From positions 1 through 22,437 of the forward strand of contig CALZHX010000311.1 of NCBI GenBank assembly GCA_945787435.1: a stretch of 22,437 nt of DNA, in the 5' to 3' direction. Every line of letters starts with the position of its first letter. Within the stretch, counting starts at the first letter, position 1. The notes beneath the pieces are model-generated. The model made no database searches. It saw only the letters and a program-made list of their open reading frames with translations, and was not told the DNA's origin. Shown one piece after another: positions 8,173 through 13,837 of this stretch. Position numbers and translations under genes: made by a program. The stretch is from an uncultured Woeseiaceae bacterium. GTDB lineage: Bacteria > Pseudomonadota > Gammaproteobacteria > Steroidobacterales > Woeseiaceae.

Positions 8173-8181
8173 TGTTAGAAT
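8173..8181 (+). promoter_or_regulatory. Candidate extended -10 promoter for pyrF-hemE
   Basis: TGTTAGAAT matches an extended -10 element (TGnTATAAT) and is followed by a GC-rich discriminator (GCGCCCG). No good -35 is present at 17 bases, as is usual for extended -10 promoters. A transcript starting near 8188 would have a leader of about 30 bases before the pyrF GTG, carrying its ribosome binding site. Confidence 0.4.
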
Positions 8182-8205
8182 GCGCCCGCGCCGGCGACAC
8201 CAACC

Positions 8206-8211
8206 AAGAGG
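8206..8211 (+). promoter_or_regulatory. Ribosome binding site deciding the pyrF start
   Basis: AAGAGG at 8206-8211 lies 7 bases before GTG 8219. The longer open frame from ATG 8180 would add 13 Arg-rich residues not found in PyrF proteins and overlaps the candidate promoter start region, so GTG 8219 is preferred. Confidence 0.65.
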
Positions 8212-8218
8212 CAAGCTC

Positions 8219-8935
8219 GTGACCGACAAAAACATTCCCGCCAAAGACCGACTCATTTTCGCCATGGATGTACCTGACTGCGACAGGGCTCGTGAGCTGG
8301 CCGATGAACTCGGTGATACCGTTACGTTTTACAAGATTGGCCTCGAGCTCATGATGAGTGGTGGCTACTTCGAGCTACTCGACTGGATGCTGGCGCGCGA
8401 CAAGAAAGTCTTCTGTGACCTGAAATTTTTCGATATCCCGGCAACGGTCGGATCGGCGGTGCGGCAACTCAAGGACCGCGGCGCGAGCTTTGTCACCGTG
8501 CATGGCAACCAGTCCATCATGGAGGCGGCGGCCGAGAACAAGGGTGACTCACTCAAAGTGCTCGGCGTGACGGTGCTGACGAGTCTCGATCGCGGCGACC
8601 TCGATGACATGGGCTTCGACTGTGATGTGAGCGACCTTGTACTGTCGCGTGCACGCCGCGCGCTCGAAGCAGGTTGCGATGGCGTCATATCGTCCGGTCT
8701 CGAAGTGCCGAGGCTGCGTGAATTCGTTGACTCCAAATTGCTTGTCGTAACCCCGGGCATTCGACCTGTCGACAACAAGCCGGCGGGAGACCAGAAGCGT
8801 GTGGTCACAGTTGATACCGCATTCTCGAACGGCGCTGACTACATCGTCGTCGGGCGACCGATTCGTGATGCCGATAGCCCTCAAGCCGCGGCTGAGGCAA
8901 TCCAGGCCACGATTGCCACACAGGTGGCGCAATGA
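8219..8935 (+). CDS. pyrF: Orotidine 5'-phosphate decarboxylase
   Basis: Decarboxylates OMP to UMP, the last step of de novo pyrimidine synthesis. The 238-residue protein is a TIM-barrel enzyme with all catalytic residues visible: D17 (AMDVPD), K39 (FYKIGLELM) and the DLKFFDIP signature at 67-74, which carries the Asp-Lys-Asp catalytic array. Phosphate-binding elements near the C-terminus (PGIRP and DYIVVGRPI) are present. Translation starts at GTG 8219 behind AAGAGG. The stop overlaps the hemE start as ATGA, tying pyrimidine and heme genes into one transcript. Confidence 0.96.
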   Translation: MTDKNIPAKDRLIFAMDVPDCDRARELADELGDTVTFYKIGLELMMSGGYFELLDWMLARDKKVFCDLKFFDIPATVGSAVRQLKDRGASFVTVHGNQSIMEAAAENKGDSLKVLGVTVLTSLDRGDLDDMGFDCDVSDLVLSRARRALEAGCDGVISSGLEVPRLREFVDSKLLVVTPGIRPVDNKPAGDQKRVVTVDTAFSNGADYIVVGRPIRDADSPQAAAEAIQATIATQVAQ

Positions 8936-9996
8936 ACGAGCTGAAAAACGACCTGTTGCTGCGCGCACTGCTGCGCGAGCCAACCGAACGTACGCCGCTC
9001 TGGATCATGCGCCAGGCAGGCCGCTACCTGCCCGAGTATCGCGAGGTGCGTGCGAAGGCCGGCGACTTCATGACGGTGTGCCGTAACCCCGAGCTTGCCT
9101 GCGAGGTCACGATGCAGCCTTTGCGGCGTTACAAGCTCGACGCGGCGATTCTGTTCTCCGACATCCTGACTGTTCCAGATGCCCTTGGGCTCGGACTCTA
9201 TTTTGAAACAGGCGAGGGGCCAAAGTTCGAACGGCCTGTCCGCACCGCAAGTGAGATCAGTAAGCTGGCGGTTCCCGATGTTTCTGAATCGCTCGGCTAC
9301 GTCTTTGACGCCGTGCGGACGATTCGCAAGGAACTGGATGGACAGGTGCCACTAATCGGCTTTGCCGGCAGCCCGTGGACCGTTGGCACCTACATGGTCG
9401 AAGGGGGTTCGAGTCGCGAACTCAAAATCATCAAGGGACTTGCTGCCGAAGATCCGGCGACACTCGACAAGATGCTGGATACGGTCGCACGAACTACTAC
9501 CGAATACCTCAACGCCCAGGTTGAAGCGGGTGCCCAGGCCATCATGATTTTCGATACCTGGGGTGCAGCTCTGGAGCGCGACGATTACCGGCGATTCTCG
9601 CTCGACCCCATGCAGAAGATTGTCGACGGCCTGACCAGGGAGCGTGATGGCAGGCGTATACCCGTGATCCTGTTTACAAAGGGCGCCGGCCCGCTGCTAA
9701 CAGACATGGTTGGCACCGGCTGTGACGCGCTCGGTGTCGATTGGACCACGGACCTGGCAGATGCCCGCAAGTATGTCGACGACAAGGTAGCGCTGCAGGG
9801 CAATCTCGACCCGGCAACGCTGCGCGAGTCCCCTGAGATCATTCGCCAGGGCGTTGCTGACACGCTCGCAAGCTACGGCAAGGGGCCTGGTCACGTATTC
9901 AATCTCGGCCACGGCATCACACCCGATATCGATCCCGAACACCTCGGTGTGCTGGTTGATGCGGTCCACGAACTGAGCCCGCAATATCACGAATAG
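8932..9996 (+). CDS. hemE: Uroporphyrinogen decarboxylase
   Basis: Decarboxylates the four acetate side chains of uroporphyrinogen III to give coproporphyrinogen III in heme synthesis; cofactor-free and cytosolic. The 354-residue length is standard. Both family signatures are intact: PLWIMRQAGRYLPEY at 22-36 (with the substrate-binding Arg residues) and GFAGSPWTVGTYMVEGG starting at residue 143. Further hallmarks are IMIFDTWG, LGVDW, LQGNLDP and FNLGHGITPD near the C-terminus. It starts inside the pyrF stop, with AGGTGG just upstream. A GNAT gene follows after 5 bases. Confidence 0.98.
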   Translation: MNELKNDLLLRALLREPTERTPLWIMRQAGRYLPEYREVRAKAGDFMTVCRNPELACEVTMQPLRRYKLDAAILFSDILTVPDALGLGLYFETGEGPKFERPVRTASEISKLAVPDVSESLGYVFDAVRTIRKELDGQVPLIGFAGSPWTVGTYMVEGGSSRELKIIKGLAAEDPATLDKMLDTVARTTTEYLNAQVEAGAQAIMIFDTWGAALERDDYRRFSLDPMQKIVDGLTRERDGRRIPVILFTKGAGPLLTDMVGTGCDALGVDWTTDLADARKYVDDKVALQGNLDPATLRESPEIIRQGVADTLASYGKGPGHVFNLGHGITPDIDPEHLGVLVDAVHELSPQYHE

Positions 9997-10001
9997 AACG
10001 A

Positions 10002-10508
10002 ATGTCAGAAAAACTAAAAATGCGGCGAGTTCGGAATCTCAATGATCTGGATGTCGTGTCGTTAGTAACAAAGTCCGACGAATATCTAAGCTCACTGTAT
10101 CCACCTGAGAGTAACCATGCTGAACCCCTGGACGTGCTTGTCGGCACGGACTCGGCATTTTTCGCCGGGTACGTTGATGAGCAACTGGTTGCGTGCGGCG
10201 CCGTGAAGTTAGTCGAGGGCGACACAACATACGGAGAGATAAAGAGAGTTTATGTCGACGTCGAGCACAGGGGAAAACGCCTTGCGACCGCGGTAATGCA
10301 GCATCTCGAAGATTACCTGTTGGCTTCCGGAGTGCGGATTGTCAGGTTAGAGGCCGGTCCGTTGCAGCCGGAGGCCCTCAGTCTTTATCGTAAACTCGGC
10401 TACACCGAGCGCGGCCCATTCGGTGCGTACAAGACAGATCCCCTTAGCGTGTTCATGGAAAAAACGCTGTCCTACAACAGTTCCACTTCTATTACCGAGC
10501 ATTGTTGA
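10002..10508 (+). CDS. GNAT family N-acetyltransferase
   Basis: The 168-residue protein has the GNAT fold: the acetyl-CoA pyrophosphate loop is in motif A (VYVDVEHRGKRLATAVM, about residues 83-99), followed by RIVRLEAGPLQPEALSLYRKLGYTERGPFG, the motif-B region typical of small GNATs, and a C-terminal FMEKTL strand. The substrate (small molecule or protein N-terminus/lysine) cannot be told from sequence. It begins 5 bases after hemE and is probably co-transcribed. Its DNA is somewhat richer in A/T and rarer codons (TTA, AGG, AAA) than its neighbours, which hints at a more recent insertion. The last 37 bases overlap the convergent cupin-like gene. There is no strong Shine-Dalgarno sequence before ATG 10002; ATG 10020 is an alternative. 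Confidence 0.88.
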   Translation: MSEKLKMRRVRNLNDLDVVSLVTKSDEYLSSLYPPESNHAEPLDVLVGTDSAFFAGYVDEQLVACGAVKLVEGDTTYGEIKRVYVDVEHRGKRLATAVMQHLEDYLLASGVRIVRLEAGPLQPEALSLYRKLGYTERGPFGAYKTDPLSVFMEKTLSYNSSTSITEHC

Positions 10509-10837
10509 ATAACGTTTGATGTCTTTCCTCCGTGCGTCTCGGCGGGGGCCCATGTTGGCTCGCCGAACTTAAACGACTCCATGCGTTTGCTGCCGTCCTC
10601 TTCTTCGACCAGCCAGGCACAGGGGTTCAAATAGATGACAACGCGGTCGGGCTGCTCGATCAAAGGCGCGGTTTCGCCGTTGCGGATTGTTCTTTCCAGC
10701 ACCCTGACACGGTCGTTTTCGAAGGCCAGCTCATAAATATGTGGTGCGACCCGGACCGGATCGAGGGCGGAGGTTGCGGCAATACCGGTGGCAAGCCCGA
10801 AGAAGAAGATCCCCAGGCCAATAGCAAGTCGTTGCAT
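10472..10837 (-). CDS. Small exported cupin-like protein
   Basis: A 121-residue protein with an N-terminal signal peptide or anchor (hydrophobic stretch at about residues 5-24, possible cleavage after T-S-A) followed by a compact beta-rich domain. The block ELAFENDRVRVLERTIRNGE and the later PDRVVIYL, plus FGEPTWAPAETHGG, resemble small single-domain cupins found in many proteobacteria. The usual metal-binding H-x-H-x(3-4)-E of cupin motif 1 is absent, so metal binding is doubtful. ATG 10837 is preceded by AAGGGGAG (10842-10849), a strong ribosome binding site that overlaps the fadD stop. It is the third gene of the tesA-fadD operon. Function unknown. Confidence 0.8.
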   Translation of the reverse strand: MQRLAIGLGIFFFGLATGIAATSALDPVRVAPHIYELAFENDRVRVLERTIRNGETAPLIEQPDRVVIYLNPCAWLVEEEDGSKRMESFKFGEPTWAPAETHGGKTSNVIQQCSVIEVELL

Positions 10838-10847
10838 GGGTCTCCCC

Positions 10848-12509
10848 TTACTCGTCGCGCAATGCGCGCCGCAGAATCTTGCCGACGTTGGTTTTCGGCA
10901 GGTCGTCGCGGAATTCGACTATTTTCGGTCGCTTGTAGTTCGTCAGGTTCTCGCGGCAGAAATCGAGTACGTCCTGCTCCGAGACAGACGGATCGGTTCG
11001 CACAGCGAATAGTTTGACGATTTCGCCCGAGCGCTCGTCCTCCAGCCCAATCGCGGCGGCCTCGAGGATGCCATCCATCTCGACCACGACGTTTTCGATC
11101 TCATTGGGATAGACGTTGAAACCGGACACCAGGATCATGTCCTTTTTGCGGTCCTCGATGAAGACGAAACCATCTTCCGCCATGCGCCCGATATCGCCGG
11201 TCTTGAGCCAGCCGCCAGGCAGCATGACATCGGCCGTGTCCTGCGGTCGTTGCCAGTAGCCTTCCATGACCTGCGGCCCCTTGATGCAGATTTCGCCGAT
11301 TTCGCCGATTGCCAGGGAGTTGCCAGCATCATCGCAGATCATTACGTCCGTAGACGATACCGGCAGGCCGATAGCCCCGGTGAACTCGGCACCAAGCGGA
11401 TTGACGATCGCCACAGGTGACGTCTCTGTCAGGCCGTAGCCCTGGAGGATCGGGTTGCCGGTGCGCTCACGCCATTCCTTGGCGACCGCGGGCTGCACGG
11501 CCATGCCGCCGCCGACGCAGACGCGCAGATCGCTAAAGTCGATATCGTCAAACCCCGGCGTGTTCATCAACGATGCGAACAGGGTGTTTACGCCGGTAAA
11601 CAGGTTGAATCGGAATTTACGAATCTCCTTGATAAACGCCTTTGAATCGCGTGGGTTCGTGATCAGGACGTTCTGTCCGCCCTGCGACATCACCGTCAGG
11701 CAATTCCCCTGCAGTGAGAAGATGTGATACAGCGGCAGAGCTGTAATGGCGATTATGTAGTCAAAATCCTTGTAGGCAGGGCCTTGCCACACGACGGTCT
11801 GCTGCACATTGCGGACCATATTGCGGTGACTGAGCATGGCGCCTTTGGAGACCCCGGTTGTGCCACCCGTGTATTGCAGGAACGCGATATCGGCAAAACC
11901 GATATCAACGACCTGCAGTGCCTGTCCGCTACCCTTTTTCAGGGCTGCCTTAAATGAGACTTTTCCGGGCAACGAGTACGCCGGCACGGCTTTCTTAACG
12001 TGGCGCAGTACGAAGTTCGTGACGACGCCTTTTGGAAAGTCGAGCAGGTCACCAATGCCCGTGGTAACGACATGCTCAACAGGCGTCCTGTCGGCAATTT
12101 CTTCGAATATGTGCGCGAAGTTCTCGAGGATGATGAGACACCGGGCGCCCGAGTCCTTGAGCTGATGCTCCAGTTCGCGCGCTGTATACAGCGGGTTGAC
12201 GTTAACGACGACAAGCCCCGCGCGAAAGATGCCGCACATCGCCACAGGATATTGCAGGATATTCGGCAGCATGATGGCGACTCGCTCGCCGCGCGTCAGG
12301 CCAAGAGTCTGCTGCAAATAACAGGCAAACTGCATCGACTTCCGGTCGAGCTCGGCATAGGTCAGTGTCGTCCCCATGTTCGAATAGGCGGGCCGGTCGG
12401 CCCAGTTTTCAAACGCGTGTTCGAAGAGCTCGCGGACGCTGCGAAACGGTGCGTCGGGCAATTCGACGGGTACGTCGTCCGGGTAGGACTTTAGCCAGAT
12501 CTTTTCCAA
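10848..12509 (-). CDS. fadD: Long-chain fatty acid-CoA ligase FadD
   Basis: Activates fatty acids to acyl-CoA via an acyl-adenylate, pulling them in at the cytoplasmic membrane. The 553-residue product is collinear with E. coli FadD (561) from its first residues. Visible parts are the ATP/AMP P-loop YTGGTTGVSKG at 213-223, the GYGLTET adenylation motif at 357-363, the FadD/acyl-CoA synthetase signature at about 433-470 (GWLKTGDIG and DRKKDMILVSGFNVYPNEIE) and the C-terminal catalytic Lys544 in NVGK. The start codon is TTG (plus-strand CAA at 12507-12509) with AAGGA 6 bases upstream, which also overlaps the tesA stop. It lies between tesA and the cupin-like gene with 10-base gaps, a clear operon. 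Confidence 0.96.
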   Translation of the reverse strand: MEKIWLKSYPDDVPVELPDAPFRSVRELFEHAFENWADRPAYSNMGTTLTYAELDRKSMQFACYLQQTLGLTRGERVAIMLPNILQYPVAMCGIFRAGLVVVNVNPLYTARELEHQLKDSGARCLIILENFAHIFEEIADRTPVEHVVTTGIGDLLDFPKGVVTNFVLRHVKKAVPAYSLPGKVSFKAALKKGSGQALQVVDIGFADIAFLQYTGGTTGVSKGAMLSHRNMVRNVQQTVVWQGPAYKDFDYIIAITALPLYHIFSLQGNCLTVMSQGGQNVLITNPRDSKAFIKEIRKFRFNLFTGVNTLFASLMNTPGFDDIDFSDLRVCVGGGMAVQPAVAKEWRERTGNPILQGYGLTETSPVAIVNPLGAEFTGAIGLPVSSTDVMICDDAGNSLAIGEIGEICIKGPQVMEGYWQRPQDTADVMLPGGWLKTGDIGRMAEDGFVFIEDRKKDMILVSGFNVYPNEIENVVVEMDGILEAAAIGLEDERSGEIVKLFAVRTDPSVSEQDVLDFCRENLTNYKRPKIVEFRDDLPKTNVGKILRRALRDE

Positions 12510-12515
12510 TGGTGT

Positions 12516-12520
12516 TCCTT
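12516..12520 (-). promoter_or_regulatory. Ribosome binding site supporting the TTG start of fadD
   Basis: On the minus strand AAGGA (12520 to 12516) lies 6 bases before TTG 12509. No ATG or GTG in frame is better placed, and the protein aligns with FadD from the residue encoded by this TTG. The site overlaps the tesA stop codon by one base. Confidence 0.7.
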
Positions 12521-13131
12521 TAGTTCGCCAATGCCGCGCTGATCATGGGCCATGCATTATCCAGCAGAAGTGGTTGCGCTGCAGCATTGGGATGAATGCC
12601 GTCCCCCTGCATCAGTTCATCGTTGAGCGCAATGCCTTCCATAAAGAACTCGATCCAGGGCACGTCTTGCTCCGCAGCAACCTCCCGAAAGACGTTTTCG
12701 AATGCCTCGATGTAGCGTTGGCCGTAGTTTGGCGGTATGCGAATGCCGAGCAGGACGACAGACGCTCCTGAGGCGGTACTTGACCCGATAATCTTGCTGA
12801 GATTCCCTTTCATGCGGTCTGGCGGAATCCCGCGCAGCCCGTCGTTGCCGCCAAGTTCGAGAATAATGAGGTCGGGCGCAAACGTATCGATGGCCGACTC
12901 GATGCGCGAGGCACCGCCCTCGGTCGTTTCGCCGCTGATACTGGCGTTCACCACGCGATGTTCGTACCCTTGCTCTTCCAGCCGCGTCTGCAACAATGAC
13001 GTCCAGGATTGGTCAACATCTATTCCGAACCCGGCACTGAGGCTGTCACCAAATACGAGAACAGTTGGGGATTCCGCGCGGCACACAGGTGCTGTAAGCA
13101 ACACGACAATAAAGGCAATAATTCTAAGCAT
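12520..13131 (-). CDS. tesA: Periplasmic multifunctional esterase/lysophospholipase TesA
   Basis: TesA is a periplasmic SGNH hydrolase with thioesterase, lysophospholipase and arylesterase activity. The 203-residue protein has a signal peptide cut near R-A|E (after residue 19), then block I GDSLS with catalytic Ser30, block II with Gly67 (NASISGETT), block III GGND with Asn96, and block V DGIHP with Asp177 and His180. Length and blocks match E. coli TesA. An in-frame TGA three codons upstream fixes ATG 13131 as the longest start. This ATG overlaps the divergent ybbA ATG in a CATG. The tesA Shine-Dalgarno sequence is weak. First gene of tesA-fadD-cupin. Confidence 0.95.
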   Translation of the reverse strand: MLRIIAFIVVLLTAPVCRAESPTVLVFGDSLSAGFGIDVDQSWTSLLQTRLEEQGYEHRVVNASISGETTEGGASRIESAIDTFAPDLIILELGGNDGLRGIPPDRMKGNLSKIIGSSTASGASVVLLGIRIPPNYGQRYIEAFENVFREVAAEQDVPWIEFFMEGIALNDELMQGDGIHPNAAAQPLLLDNAWPMISAALAN

Positions 13132-13837
13132 GGGAAATCAATCTACCGGTGGCGCCACAGTTCTGGCGGCACATGACCTGAGCAAAGAGGTTAGCAGTCC
13201 AGAGGGCAGTCTGACCATTCTTGACGGCGTCAGTTTCAATATTTCTGCGGGTGAAAGCGTTGCGGTGGTCGGCCCATCGGGCGCAGGTAAGTCGACATTG
13301 CTGGCACTCCTGGCCGGGCTGGACCTGCCAACAAATGGTCACGTCGTTCTGAATGGCGCCAACCTCTCGGAGCTCGACGAGGACGGCCGCGCCAGGGTTC
13401 GGGCGGAAAGCGTCGGCTTTGTCTTCCAGTCATTTCACCTCGTGCCGTCGCTCAACGCGCTCGAGAACGTCATGTTGCCGCTCGAACTGGCGGGTGGCGA
13501 GGATGCCCGCGGCGCGTCACGAAAGATCATCGACAAAGTCGGGCTGGGGGATCGATGGAGCCACTATCCGGCACAGCTATCCGGTGGCGAGAAACAACGC
13601 GTCGCTATCGCACGCGCGTTTGCAACGGAACCGGCCGTTCTGTTTGCCGACGAACCGACCGGCAATCTCGATAGCCGCACCGGTAGCAATATCATGGAGC
13701 TGATGTTCGACCTGAATCGCAGCTCCTCGACCACGCTTGTGCTTGTCACGCACGACCTGTCGCTGGCGGAGCGCTGTGATCGCGTTCTGAGCCTGGATAT
13801 TGGACGACTGGTCAGCGATACGCGGGGCGCCGCATGA
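13130..13837 (+). CDS. ybbA: ABC transporter ATP-binding protein YbbA
   Basis: ATPase of a LolD/MacB-type (type VII) ABC transporter that partners YbbP. The 235-residue product has Walker A GPSGAGKST at 48-56, a Q-loop (FVFQSFHLVPSLNALEN), the signature LSGGEKQRVAIARAF, Walker B VLFADEPTGNLD and the switch VTHD. It aligns with E. coli YbbA from the first residues, so ATG 13130 is the start even though the open frame continues far upstream through tesA in antisense; that extension is a shadow. AAAGG at 13111-13115 is 14 bases away, longer than usual. The ATG shares two bases with the tesA ATG on the other strand, and the stop overlaps ybbP as ATGA. Confidence 0.95.
   Translation: MGNQSTGGATVLAAHDLSKEVSSPEGSLTILDGVSFNISAGESVAVVGPSGAGKSTLLALLAGLDLPTNGHVVLNGANLSELDEDGRARVRAESVGFVFQSFHLVPSLNALENVMLPLELAGGEDARGASRKIIDKVGLGDRWSHYPAQLSGGEKQRVAIARAFATEPAVLFADEPTGNLDSRTGSNIMELMFDLNRSSSTTLVLVTHDLSLAERCDRVLSLDIGRLVSDTRGAA

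Noticed and set aside
10532..11017. 161-codon plus-strand open frame across the cupin-like and fadD 3' ends
   Set aside because: Antisense to two well-supported genes, composition irregular, no homology recognised and no good start.
12737..13129. N-terminal extension of the ybbA open frame by about 131 codons
   Set aside because: The extension is antisense to tesA, contains no ABC-transporter sequence, and YbbA homology starts at ATG 13130.
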